A stretch of 64,000 nt of DNA from Halomonas beimenensis (GCF_002549795.1 NZ_CP021435.1:806001-870000); one strand, 5' to 3'; positions 19,384 to 28,863 are shown, counted from the stretch's first letter. Notes: a model not told the origin generated them from the sequence alone. Translations and numbers: made by a program.

Positions 19384-20316
19384 TCACGAGCGCGGGGCGT
19401 CCTCAGGGGCGCCCCGTGTCGTTCGGGGATGGCGGGGCGGCAGCCTGTCCGCGATGTGCTCGACCAGGAAGTCGAGGAACTGGCGTACCTTGGGCGAGCG
19501 CTGCCGGTGACGCGGGTAGACGGCCCAGACCGCGGTGTCGCCATGCCGATAGGCGTCGAGCACGCTGATCAGCTCCCCCCGGGCCAGGTGCTCCTCGACG
19601 TAGTAGTCCGGGAGCTGGGCCAGCCCCAGGCCCTTGAGGGCGGCGTCGAGCAGCGCCGGACCGGAGTTGCCGCGCCAGGGGCCATCGACCCGGACCTCGC
19701 GGCGAACGCCGTCCACGTCGAAGCGCCAATGATCCCGCGAGCCCACCAGGCAGCGATGCCGGGACAGCTCGGAGAGGCTGTGGGGCTGGGCGATGCGAGT
19801 GAAGTAGGCCGGCGAGCCGACCACGTACTCGCGACGCTCGCAGAGCCGGCGGGCGATCAGCGAGGAGTCCTCCAGAGCCCCCAGGCGGATGGCGATGTCG
19901 AAGCCCTCGTCGATGATGTCCACCCGGCGGTTGGTGAAGTGCATGCGGACCTCGAGGCGGGGATGGCGGGCCATGAAGTCATGGACGAGCGGCGCGATGA
20001 AACGCTCCCCGAAGGTGGTGGCGCAGGTCAGCCCCAGCACCCCGCTGGGACGTTCCTGGAGGTCCTTGACCGCGGCCTCGGCCTCGTGAAGCCCCTCGAC
20101 CAGGTGACGACAGTGCTGGTAGTAGACCCGCCCGGCCTCGGTCAGCCCGAGCCGACGGGTGGTGCGGTAGAGCAGGGGGGTGTCGAGCTGCTGCTCGAGC
20201 TGGCCGACCAGCCGGCTGACATGGGAGCTGGAGACCTGGAGTCTCTCGGCGGCGGCGTTGAAGGCCCCGGCGCGGACCACCTCGACGAAGGCCTCGACCC
20301 TGTCCCAGCGTTGCAT
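19384..20316 (-). CDS. LysR-family regulator divergent from frmA
   Basis: A 310-residue LysR regulator of the CrgA/DmlR-like branch: MQRWDRVEAFVEVVRAG, then an HTH containing AAERLQVSSSHVSRLVGQLE, and the effector domain from about residue 90. GGGAGG six bases upstream fixes ATG 20316; the frame stays open 33 bases further upstream. It is divergent from frmA with an ATTG-N11-CAAT box in the gap, so it very probably controls the formaldehyde-oxidation genes and itself. Confidence 0.88.
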   Translation of the reverse strand: MQRWDRVEAFVEVVRAGAFNAAAERLQVSSSHVSRLVGQLEQQLDTPLLYRTTRRLGLTEAGRVYYQHCRHLVEGLHEAEAAVKDLQERPSGVLGLTCATTFGERFIAPLVHDFMARHPRLEVRMHFTNRRVDIIDEGFDIAIRLGALEDSSLIARRLCERREYVVGSPAYFTRIAQPHSLSELSRHRCLVGSRDHWRFDVDGVRREVRVDGPWRGNSGPALLDAALKGLGLAQLPDYYVEEHLARGELISVLDAYRHGDTAVWAVYPRHRQRSPKVRQFLDFLVEHIADRLPPRHPRTTRGAPEDAPRS

Positions 20317-20331
20317 GCGACCTCCCGAACG

Positions 20332-20350
20332 ATTGTTGCCATGTTGCAAT
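20332..20350. promoter_or_regulatory. LysR-type box between the LysR gene and frmA
   Basis: ATTG (20332-20335), 11 bases, CAAT (20347-20350): an exact inverted T-N11-A type site as bound by LysR proteins. It lies in the 121-base divergent gap, about 16 bases from the regulator start. TAGACT at 20396-20401 could be the frmA -10, without a good -35, as expected for an activated promoter. Confidence 0.6.
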
Positions 20351-20398
20351 AATGTGATGCGTTTGATGCAGTTTATCCGAATGGGCGGTCCTGCCTAG

Positions 20399-21547
<1,149 letters not shown>

Positions 21548-21567
21548 GCGCCGTTCAGGAGACCGAC

Positions 21568-22425
21568 ATGACCATGAGCGAACACCTCGAGCTGGTCGCG
21601 GCCAACCGTAGCTTCGGTGGCTGGCACAAGCGTTATCGGCACCGCTCCCGGGCCCTGGATTGCGAGATGACCTTCGCCATCTACCTGCCGCCCCAGGCCG
21701 AGACCGAGCGGGTGCCGCTGCTGTGGTGGCTGTCCGGCCTGACCTGCACCGACGAGAACTTCATGCAGAAGGCCGGCGCCCAGCGCCTGGCGGCGGAACT
21801 GGGTATCGCCATCGTCTGCCCGGACACCAGCCCCCGCGGGCTGGACCTGCCCGGCGAGCACGACAGCTACGACTTCGGTTCGGGGGCGGGCTTCTACGTC
21901 AACGCCACCGAGGCGCCCTGGAAGGATCACTATCGGATGTACGATTACGTGGCCGAGGAGTTGCCCTCGGTGGTCCGCCAGCACTTCCCGGTCAATGGCC
22001 GGGAGTCGATCAGCGGCCACTCCATGGGCGGTCACGGCGCCTTGATCCTGGCGCTGCGCCGTCCCGGCCACTACCGCTCGGTGTCGGCCTTCGCGCCGGT
22101 GGTCAATCCCAGCCAGTGCCCCTGGGGCCGCAAGGCCTTCGGCGGCTACCTGGGCGAGGACGTCGGCAACTGGACCCAGTACGACGCCTGCGAGCTGGTG
22201 GCCCGCGGAGCCTCCCGGCAGCCGCTGTTCGTCGACCAGGGCGAGGCCGACGACTTCCTCGATGAACAGCTGTGCCCCGAGCGCCTGGAGGCGGTGTGCG
22301 CCGAGCACGATCATCCGCTGACCCTGCGGCGACAGCCGGGCTACGACCACAGCTACTTCTTCATCGCCACCTTCATCGACGATCACCTGCGCTATCACGC
22401 CGAGCACCTGCACGATCGGCGCTGA
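21568..22425 (+). CDS. fghA: S-formylglutathione hydrolase
   Basis: The enzyme hydrolyses S-formylglutathione to formate and glutathione. The 285-residue alpha/beta hydrolase (esterase D family) has WWLSGLTCTDENF, the nucleophile elbow GHSMGG with Ser152, and the catalytic histidine in GYDHSYFF near the end. AGGAG lies before ATG 21568. It is translated just after frmA and supplies formate for the formate dehydrogenase near 40 kb. Confidence 0.95.
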   Translation: MTMSEHLELVAANRSFGGWHKRYRHRSRALDCEMTFAIYLPPQAETERVPLLWWLSGLTCTDENFMQKAGAQRLAAELGIAIVCPDTSPRGLDLPGEHDSYDFGSGAGFYVNATEAPWKDHYRMYDYVAEELPSVVRQHFPVNGRESISGHSMGGHGALILALRRPGHYRSVSAFAPVVNPSQCPWGRKAFGGYLGEDVGNWTQYDACELVARGASRQPLFVDQGEADDFLDEQLCPERLEAVCAEHDHPLTLRRQPGYDHSYFFIATFIDDHLRYHAEHLHDRR

Positions 22426-22506
22426 GGCGCCACGCCCTGTCCGGCGCCCCTCCTCCGAGGGGCGTCGCTCGAGGCTCGTTGTGTCGTGTCTCGAAGCGTC
22501 ATCAAC

Positions 22507-22626
22507 ATGCCTGAGGACGACTCATTGTCGCTATGCACCGGGAATCCTGGCGTCGATAGGCAAATTTGACATGCCCGAGAGCGACACAGCGGGTACATTC
22601 CGAGTTGAGCATGCCTGTTCGCGACA
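22507..22626. promoter_or_regulatory. Three direct repeats (ATGCC-N5-GCGACA type) upstream of the gbdR-like gene
   Basis: Three 16-base direct repeats occur at 22507-22522 (ATGCCTGAGGACGACT), 22571-22586 (ATGCCCGAGAGCGACA) and 22611-22626 (ATGCCTGTTCGCGACA). The last is part of a near palindrome, CCTGT-TCGCG-ACAGG. Extra half sites are TGTCGC at 22526 and GCGACA at 22675. The shared core TGCC-N5-GCGACA recurs in the gbcA/gbcB gap. This is a plausible operator for an AraC-type dimer, possibly autoregulation. The whole fghA/gbdR gap (22426-22706) holds no gene. Confidence 0.6.
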
Positions 22627-22706
22627 GGCGGCGCTGCCAGGGGGCGCGACCTCCTGACCGACAAGAAAAAGAATGCGACAAGACCCACCGTGCTGGAGTA
22701 CCGACG

Positions 22707-23846
22707 ATGACCACCGCTCCTCAGGCCTCGCGTAACGCTGCCACCCCTCAGACCCTGGGCTTCCTGCTGTTGGACAACTTCACGCTGATCTCGCTGGCCT
22801 CGGCCATCGAGCCCTTGCGCATGGCCAACCAGCTGGCGGGACGGGAACTCTATCGCTGGTACACCCTGAGCCTGGACGGCGCACCGGTGAAGGCCAGTGA
22901 CGGCCTCCAGGTCACCCCGGATGCCTCGACCACGGTGCCGCTGGCCCTGGACACGATCATCGTCTGCGGCGGCGTCGGACCGCACCGCAGCGTCCAGCGC
23001 GAGCACGTCGCCTGGCTGCAGTCCCAGGCGCGCCAGTCCCGGCGGCTGGGCTCGGTGTGCACCGGCAGCTGGGCCCTGGCGCGGGCCGGGCTGCTCGACG
23101 GCTACGAGGCCAGCGTCCATTGGGAGTGCCTGGCCGCCATGCAGGAGGCCTTCCCCAAGGTCGCCCTGACCACCCGGCTGTTCTCCATCGACCGGGACCG
23201 GGCCACCTCCTCCGGGGGAACCGCGCCGCTGGACATGATGCTGACCCTCATCGGTCGCGACCATGGCCGCGAGCTCGCCGCGGGGATCTCCGAGATGTTC
23301 ATCTACGACCGGGTGCGCGGAGAGCAGGACCAGCAGCGGGTGCCCCTCAAGCACGTGCTGGGCACCACCCAGCCGAGGCTGCTGGAGATCGTCGCCCTGA
23401 TGGAGGCCAACCTGGAGGAGCCCATCAGCCTCGACGAGCTGGCCGACTACGTGAACGTCTCGCGTCGCCAGCTGGAGCGGCTGTTCCAGAAGAACCTGCA
23501 CTGCTCGCCGTCGCGCTACTACCTCAAGCTGCGCCTCACCCGGGCCCGTCAGCTGCTCAAGCAGACGCCCATGTCGATCATCGAGGTGGCCTCGGCCTGT
23601 GGCTTCGTCTCCACGCCGCACTTCTCCAAGTGCTACCGGGAATACTTCGGCATCCCGCCCCGGGACGAACGCCTGGGCTCCAGCGCCGTGGAGCTGGTGC
23701 CGGTCAAGCTGGGTCAGGATGCGGCCGCCCTGCTGCAGTCCGCCGCCTTCGAGTCGGTGCCCGACGAGCCGGTCTCGGCGGCGATGAACGCCCTGGACCA
23801 GGCCCGCGGCGAACCGACCTACGCCAGCGTCAGGCTGCGCACCTAG
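22707..23846 (+). CDS. gbdR: GlxA-family AraC regulator, probable GbdR (glycine betaine/dimethylglycine-responsive activator)
   Basis: A 379-residue GlxA-type regulator. The N-terminal DJ-1/PfpI-like sensor domain covers about residues 15-185 (GFLLLDNFTLISLASAIEP, CTGSWALARAGLL, SSGGTAPLDMM). A C-terminal AraC domain has two helix-turn-helices (ISLDELADYVNVSRRQLERL and MSIIEVASACGFVSTPHFSK). The sequence style and its position among betaine-catabolic genes match Pseudomonas GbdR, which activates gbc, dgc and sox genes in response to betaine and dimethylglycine. CdhR- or SouR-like relatives are possible alternatives. Repeated candidate operators lie just upstream. Confidence 0.8.
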   Translation: MTTAPQASRNAATPQTLGFLLLDNFTLISLASAIEPLRMANQLAGRELYRWYTLSLDGAPVKASDGLQVTPDASTTVPLALDTIIVCGGVGPHRSVQREHVAWLQSQARQSRRLGSVCTGSWALARAGLLDGYEASVHWECLAAMQEAFPKVALTTRLFSIDRDRATSSGGTAPLDMMLTLIGRDHGRELAAGISEMFIYDRVRGEQDQQRVPLKHVLGTTQPRLLEIVALMEANLEEPISLDELADYVNVSRRQLERLFQKNLHCSPSRYYLKLRLTRARQLLKQTPMSIIEVASACGFVSTPHFSKCYREYFGIPPRDERLGSSAVELVPVKLGQDAAALLQSAAFESVPDEPVSAAMNALDQARGEPTYASVRLRT

Positions 23847-24024
23847 GCGGTTCCCCCGGGGCCGACGCCGCGCCGGGGCGGCGCCCGGCCCCGGGCCTTT
23901 TCACCGCATCCAGTGCCCGTCGCGGTCGCTTTCCTGGCCCGCCCGCACGCGAAGGCGCTTGCATCGGGGCGCTCCCCCCGACGATCATCGCGGGATGTGC
24001 GCAACGGAACGCCAGGCGGGGGCA

Positions 24025-24726
24025 ATGCGGAGAGGACTACGTTGGCTGGCGCGAGCCCTGGGGCTCGCGCTGCTCGGGTGGGTGGGGCTGACCGTCCTGC
24101 TGGTGCTGATGTTCCGCGTCGTGCCGGTGGGCGGCTCCATGGTGATGCTCGAGCGCAAGGTCGAGGCGTGGCGAGACGGCCGTTCCCTGGAGATCCGCCA
24201 CGACTGGCGCCCCTGGCGCGAGCTGCCCGATACCGCCAAGCTCGCGGTGATCGCCGCCGAGGACCAGCGCTTCCCGGCCCACCACGGCTTCGACCTGGTC
24301 GAGCTGCGCCGAGCCGTCGAGGCCAGCTTCAACGGCGATGGCCTGCGCGGGGCCAGCACCATCAGCCAGCAGACCGCCAAGAACCTTTTCCTCTGGACCG
24401 GCCGGAGCTGGCTGCGCAAGGCGCTGGAGGCCTGGTTCACCCTGCTGCTCGAGATGCTCTGGCCCAAGGAGCGCATCCTCGAGGTCTACCTCAACATCGT
24501 CGAGTGGGACGACGGCGTGTTCGGCCTGGAGGCCGCGGCCCGTCACTACTTCGGCGTCTCCGCCGCCGACCTCTCCCTCGTCCAGGCCAGTCGCCTGGCC
24601 GCCATCCTGCCCAATCCCCGGGCCTGGAGCGCCTCCCGACCCGGTGCCCATGTCCTTCGCCGCAGCGCCTGGATCCGTGGCCAGATGCGCAATCTCGGCG
24701 GCATGAGCTACCTGCAACGGCTCTGA
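24025..24726 (+). CDS. mtgA: Monofunctional biosynthetic peptidoglycan transglycosylase
   Basis: MtgA polymerises lipid II into glycan strands at the periplasmic face. The 233-residue product has one N-terminal membrane anchor (LGLALLGWVGLTVLLVLMF) and a GT51 domain with the family motifs AAEDQRFPAHHGFD, which includes the catalytic glutamate, GASTISQQTAKNLFLW and KERILEVYLNIVEW. ATG 24025 gives the normal length and follows GGCGGGGG; ATG 23995 and 23959 are in frame but would put extra charged residues before the anchor. It is unrelated to its catabolic neighbours. Confidence 0.95.
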   Translation: MRRGLRWLARALGLALLGWVGLTVLLVLMFRVVPVGGSMVMLERKVEAWRDGRSLEIRHDWRPWRELPDTAKLAVIAAEDQRFPAHHGFDLVELRRAVEASFNGDGLRGASTISQQTAKNLFLWTGRSWLRKALEAWFTLLLEMLWPKERILEVYLNIVEWDDGVFGLEAAARHYFGVSAADLSLVQASRLAAILPNPRAWSASRPGAHVLRRSAWIRGQMRNLGGMSYLQRL

Positions 24727-24745
24727 CCCCGGCGTTTCCCGCCGT

Positions 24746-24759
24746 GTCGCGATCGCGAC
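24746..24759. promoter_or_regulatory. Perfect palindrome upstream of the dimethylglycine operon
   Basis: GTCGCGATCGCGAC is a 14-base perfect palindrome, 105 bases before the dipeptidase start. Its arms contain the TGTCGC/GCGAC half-site words seen near gbdR and gbcAB. TATGCT at 24823-24828 is a possible -10. An operator role is inferred only. Confidence 0.35.
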
Positions 24760-24863
24760 GACCGTGACGCTTTTGGAATTTTCCCGGTCGCTTCCAGGCG
24801 CCGGGTCCCCAGGGGCGGGGGATATGCTGCCGGCGTGATCATGCACCACCACGGAGCCCCCTC

Positions 24864-25841
24864 ATGACCCCTGCCGAGCTGCACCAGGACGCCATCGTCA
24901 TCGATGGCCTGATCATCGCCAAGTGGAACCGCGAGCTGTTCGAGGACATGCGTCGTGGCGGCCTCACCGCCGCCAACTGCACCGTGTCCGTCTGGGAAGG
25001 CTTCCAGGCCACGGTCGACAACATCGTCAAGAACAATGCCCTGATGGCCGAGTCCAGCGACCTGGTGCGCCCGGTGCGGACCGCCGCGGACATCACCCGG
25101 GCCAAGGAAGAGGGCAAGACCGGCATCATCTACGGCTTCCAGAACGCCCATGCCTTCGAGGATCAGATCGGCTACGTCGAGATCTTCAAGCAGCTCGGCG
25201 TGGGCATCGTGCAGATGTGCTACAACACCCAGAACCTGGTCGGCACCGGCTGCTACGAGCGGGACGGCGGCCTGTCCGGCTTCGGTCACGAGATCGTCGC
25301 CGAGATGAACCGCGTGGGCATGATGTGTGACCTCTCCCACGTCGGCGAGAAGACCTCCCGGGAGGTCATCGAGGCCTCCCGGAAGCCGGTCTGCTACTCC
25401 CACTGCCTGCCCTCCGGGCTCAAGGACCATCCCCGCAACAAGTCCGACGAGGAACTGAAGTTCATCGCCGACCATGGCGGCTTCGTCGGCGTGACCATGT
25501 TCACCCCCTTCCTGCGTGCCGGCGTCGATGCCACCGTCGACGACTACGTCGAGGCCATCGAGTACGTGATGAACATCGTCGGCGAGGACGCCATCGGCAT
25601 CGGCACCGACTTCACCCAGGGGCATGACCAGGCCTTCTACGAGTGGCTGACCCATGACAAGGGCTACGCCCGCCGCCTAACCCGCTTCGGCAAGATCATC
25701 AACCCCGAGGGCATCCGCACCATCGGCGAGTTCGGCAACCTGACCGAGGCCCTGCTGCGCCGCGGCTTCAGCGAGCCCCAGGTGCGCAAGATCATGGGCG
25801 AGAACTGGGTGCGCGTGCTGCGCGACGTCTGGGGAGAGTGA
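24864..25841 (+). CDS. Membrane-dipeptidase family protein of the dimethylglycine operon
   Basis: A 325-residue M19 (renal/membrane dipeptidase) family protein. The metal-site motifs are partly visible: GLIIAKWN in place of the usual H-x-D pair, CDLSHVGEKTS, and PVCYSHCLPSGL. The early HxD motif appears replaced, so dipeptidase activity is uncertain. Its Pseudomonas counterpart (PA5396 in P. aeruginosa) occupies the same place before dgcA-dgcB, and this operon shows the same order: dipeptidase, DUF5943 protein, DgcA, DgcB, ETF subunits. A role in betaine or dimethylglycine use is therefore inferred from context, not from chemistry. Confidence 0.85.
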   Translation: MTPAELHQDAIVIDGLIIAKWNRELFEDMRRGGLTAANCTVSVWEGFQATVDNIVKNNALMAESSDLVRPVRTAADITRAKEEGKTGIIYGFQNAHAFEDQIGYVEIFKQLGVGIVQMCYNTQNLVGTGCYERDGGLSGFGHEIVAEMNRVGMMCDLSHVGEKTSREVIEASRKPVCYSHCLPSGLKDHPRNKSDEELKFIADHGGFVGVTMFTPFLRAGVDATVDDYVEAIEYVMNIVGEDAIGIGTDFTQGHDQAFYEWLTHDKGYARRLTRFGKIINPEGIRTIGEFGNLTEALLRRGFSEPQVRKIMGENWVRVLRDVWGE

Positions 25842-25961
25842 GCCCCGAGCCCCGAGCTACGAGCTACGAGCGGTTGGCAGTAACTCGATGCAACGGAGAC
25901 TGCCCGAAGCCCGAAGCCCGAAGCCCGAAGCCCGAAGCCCGAAGCCCGAAGCCCGAAGCCC
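25841..25961. repeat. Heptanucleotide tandem repeats after the dipeptidase gene
   Basis: Directly at the dipeptidase stop codon, 7-base units run AGCCCCG x2, AGCTACG x2 (25841-25868), then an unrelated 34-base stretch, then CCCGAAG x8 (25903-25958) plus CCC. All copies of CCCGAAG are exact. The period matches the repeats at 5491 and 28843. It lies inside an operon, between the dipeptidase and the DUF5943 gene. Confidence 0.95.
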
Positions 25962-25994
25962 CATAACAATCAGCAAGATTCGAGGAATACGATC

Positions 25995-26540
25995 GTGACC
26001 AAGATGGCCCCCGAACTGCCCATCGAAGTGGACGCCGAGACCGGCGTCTGGACCACCGATGCGCTGCCCATGCTCTACGTGCCGCGCCACTTCTTCATCA
26101 ACAACCACGTGGCCGTCGAGGAGGCGCTGGGCGCCGAGAAGTATGCCGAGATCCTCTACCACGCCGGCTACAAGAGCGCCTGGCACTGGTGCGAGAAGGA
26201 GGCCGAGCTGCATGGCCTCGAGGGCGAGGCGGTGTTCGAGCACTACATGAAGCGCCTGTCCCAGCGCGGCTGGGGCCGGTTCATCACCGAGGCCATCGAT
26301 CTGGAGGCCGGCACCTGCCAGGTGCGCCTCGAGCACAGCGCCTTCGTCTACCAGCTGGGCAAGGTGGGTCGCCGCGTCGAGTACATGTTCACCGGCTGGT
26401 TCGCCGGGGCCATGGACCAGATCCTCGCCGCCCGGGGCAGCCAGCTGCGCACCGTCGCCGAACAGACCCAGAGCGCCGCCGAGGAAGGCTGCGACGTGGG
26501 CCGCTTCGTCACCCGTCCGCTCGACACCCACCGGGGCTGA
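25995..26540 (+). CDS. DUF5943-type protein of the dimethylglycine operon
   Basis: A 181-residue protein without a known activity. It is rich in aromatic residues and charged helices, has a conserved-looking YVPRHFFINNHVAVEEALG and a later WFAGAMDQIL, and resembles the 4-vinyl-reductase-like proteins encoded beside dgcA in pseudomonads (PA5397 position). No membrane segment or signal peptide is seen. The start is taken as GTG 25995 with GAGGA at 25982-25986; ATG 26004 is an alternative. dgcA starts 12 bases after the stop, so it is tightly linked to dimethylglycine demethylation, perhaps as an accessory factor. Confidence 0.8.
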   Translation: MTKMAPELPIEVDAETGVWTTDALPMLYVPRHFFINNHVAVEEALGAEKYAEILYHAGYKSAWHWCEKEAELHGLEGEAVFEHYMKRLSQRGWGRFITEAIDLEAGTCQVRLEHSAFVYQLGKVGRRVEYMFTGWFAGAMDQILAARGSQLRTVAEQTQSAAEEGCDVGRFVTRPLDTHRG

Positions 26541-26552
26541 GGAGTCACGACC

Positions 26553-28625
26553 ATGGCATTCGACGCGATCTTCCAGCCGATCCAGATCGGCAACCTGACC
26601 ATCCGCAACCGCGTGGTCAGCACCGCCCACGCCGAGGTCCATGCGACCGACGGCGGCATGACCACCGACCGCTACGTCAAGTACTACGAGGAGAAGGCCA
26701 AGGGCGGCTGCGGCCTTTGCATCTGCGGCGGCTCCTCGGTGGTCTCCATCGACAGCCCCCAGGCCTGGTGGAGCTCGGTGAACCTGTCCACCGACCGGAT
26801 CATCCCGCACTTCCAGAACCTGGCGGATGCCGTGCACAAGCACGGCGGCAAGATCATGATCCAGATCACCCACATGGGCCGCCGCTCTCGCTGGGACGGC
26901 TTCGACTGGCCGACCCTGCTGTCGCCCTCCGGCATCCGCGAGCCGGTCCACCGCTCGACCTGCAAGACCATCGAGGAGGAGGAGATCTGGCGGATCATCG
27001 GCGACTTCGCCCAGGCCGCGCGTCGGGCGAAGGAAGGGGGCCTGGACGGGGTCGAGCTGTCCGCCGTCCACCAGCACCTGATCGATCAGTTCTGGAGCCC
27101 GCGGGTCAACAAGCGCACCGACCAGTGGGGTGGCAGCTTCGAGAATCGCATGCGCTTCGGCATGGAGGTGCTCAAGGCGGTTCGCGCCGAGGTCGGCGAC
27201 GACTTCGTGGTCGGCATGCGCATCTGCGGCGACGAGTTCCATCCGGACGGTCTCTCCCACGAGGACATGAAGCAGATCGCCGCCTACTACGACGCCACCG
27301 GCAAGGTGGACTTCTTCGGCGTGGTGGGCTCGGGCTGCGACACCCACGACACCCTGGCCAACGTCATCCCCAACATGTCGTTCCCGCCGGAGCCTTTCCT
27401 GCACCTGGCGGCGGGCATCAAGGAGGTGGTCTCCGCGCCGGTGATCCACGCCCAGAACATCAAGGACCCCAACCAGGCCGAGCGCATCCTCGAGGGCGGC
27501 TACGTGGACCTGGTGGGCATGACCCGGGCGCACATCGCCGACCCGCACCTGATCGCCAAGATCAAGATGGGCCAGGTCGACCAGATCAAGCAGTGCGTGG
27601 GCGCCAACTACTGCATCGACCGCCAGTACCAGGGGCTGGATGTGCTGTGCATCCAGAACGCCGCCACCTCCCGGGAGTACCTGGGCCTGCCCCACATCAT
27701 CGAGCCCACCGAAGGCGTCAAGCGCAAGGTGGTGGTGGTCGGCGGCGGCCCCGGCGGCATGGAGGCGGCGCGGGTGGCCGCCGAGCGCGGCCATGACGTG
27801 ACCCTGTTCGAGGCCGCGGATCAGCTCGGCGGGCAGATCACCATCGCCGCCAAGGCCCCGCAGCGCGACCAGATCGCCGGCATCACCCGCTGGTATCAGC
27901 TCGAGCTGGCCCGGCTCGGCATCGACCTGCGCCTGGGCACCCGCGCCGACGAGGCCACCATCCTCGATCTGCGTCCGGACATCGTGGTGCTGGCCACCGG
28001 CGGCCGCCCCTTCCTGGAGCAGCATGCGGAGTGGGGGTACGCGGAGAATCCCGAGGAGAGCCTGGTGGTGAGCACCTGGGACATCCTCGAGGGCAAGGTG
28101 GAGCCGGGCAAGAACGTACTGATCTACGACGCCCTGTGCGAGTTCGCTGGCATGTCGGCGGCGGATTACCTGGCCGACAAGGGCGCCAAGGTCGAGATCG
28201 TCACCGACGACATCAAGCCCGGCGCCGCGGTGGGCGGCACCACCTTCCCGACCTACTACCGCAGCCTCTACGAGAAGGAGGTGATCATGACCTCCGACCT
28301 GATGCTGCACAAGGTCTACCGGGAGGGCGACTCCCTGGTGGCGGTGCTCGAGAACGAGTACACCGGCTCCCAGGAGGAGCGCGTGGTCGACCAGGTGGTG
28401 GTGGAGAATGGCGTGCGTCCCGACGAGGCCCTCTACTACGCCCTGAAGCCCCAGTCGCGCAACAAGGGGCAGGTGGACCTGGAGGCGCTCTACGCCATCC
28501 AGCCACAGCCCTGCCTGGCCGAGGAAGGCGAGGGGCCGCTGCTGTTCCGGCTCGGTGACTGCACCGCGCCGCGCAACACCCATGCGGCGATCTACGACGC
28601 CCTGCGCCTCTGCAAGGACTTCTGA
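26553..28625 (+). CDS. dgcA: Dimethylglycine demethylase/dehydrogenase subunit DgcA (NADH:flavin oxidoreductase family)
   Basis: DgcA with DgcB converts dimethylglycine to sarcosine, releasing a methyl group as formaldehyde. The 690-residue product has an N-terminal FMN-binding TIM barrel of the old yellow/trimethylamine dehydrogenase type (residues 1 to about 370). An iron-sulfur loop, CVGANYC, follows near residue 349, with a further cysteine at LCIQN. A C-terminal dinucleotide-binding region opens with VVVVGGGPGGMEAARVA. The second cysteine of the usual CxxC cluster motif reads alanine, so cluster ligation may differ. Electrons are expected to pass to DgcB and the ETF encoded downstream. 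Confidence 0.92.
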   Translation: MAFDAIFQPIQIGNLTIRNRVVSTAHAEVHATDGGMTTDRYVKYYEEKAKGGCGLCICGGSSVVSIDSPQAWWSSVNLSTDRIIPHFQNLADAVHKHGGKIMIQITHMGRRSRWDGFDWPTLLSPSGIREPVHRSTCKTIEEEEIWRIIGDFAQAARRAKEGGLDGVELSAVHQHLIDQFWSPRVNKRTDQWGGSFENRMRFGMEVLKAVRAEVGDDFVVGMRICGDEFHPDGLSHEDMKQIAAYYDATGKVDFFGVVGSGCDTHDTLANVIPNMSFPPEPFLHLAAGIKEVVSAPVIHAQNIKDPNQAERILEGGYVDLVGMTRAHIADPHLIAKIKMGQVDQIKQCVGANYCIDRQYQGLDVLCIQNAATSREYLGLPHIIEPTEGVKRKVVVVGGGPGGMEAARVAAERGHDVTLFEAADQLGGQITIAAKAPQRDQIAGITRWYQLELARLGIDLRLGTRADEATILDLRPDIVVLATGGRPFLEQHAEWGYAENPEESLVVSTWDILEGKVEPGKNVLIYDALCEFAGMSAADYLADKGAKVEIVTDDIKPGAAVGGTTFPTYYRSLYEKEVIMTSDLMLHKVYREGDSLVAVLENEYTGSQEERVVDQVVVENGVRPDEALYYALKPQSRNKGQVDLEALYAIQPQPCLAEEGEGPLLFRLGDCTAPRNTHAAIYDALRLCKDF

Positions 28626-28842
28626 CGGGAGGAATCGGATGGAAGGGGGGCCGGCTTGCGCCACGCATTCGCAGTGCCGAGCCTCGGCTTGCGACCCGCG
28701 GTCACGGCGCGGAAGGGCCTTCCCTGGCCCCCGCGCCTCTGTCGAGTCCCATCGTCAGGACCGCGTCGCGGCACCTCGGCTCGGGCGAATGCTGAAGGCG
28801 CTGCCCCGGCTCCCCCTTCCTGATCCGCTCCAGATTACTTCC

Positions 28843-28863
28843 AGCTTACAGCTTACAGCTTAC
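28843..28863. repeat. Heptanucleotide tandem repeat AGCTTAC x3 in the dgcA-dgcB spacer
   Basis: Three exact copies of AGCTTAC, then GGCTCTA. They lie at the end of a 262-base spacer (28626-28887) between dgcA and dgcB that holds no gene, unlike the tight spacing elsewhere in the operon. Confidence 0.85.

Noticed and set aside
22566-22599. TTGACA with TACATT as a sigma-70 promoter of the gbdR-like gene
   Set aside because: The spacing is 22 bases, too long for a normal promoter, and the hexamers overlap the direct repeats.
25857-28664. Long minus-strand open frame opposite dgcA (about 930 codons)
   Set aside because: Same artefact: a low-complexity translation opposite a fully recognised flavoprotein gene, and it runs through the CCCGAAG repeats.
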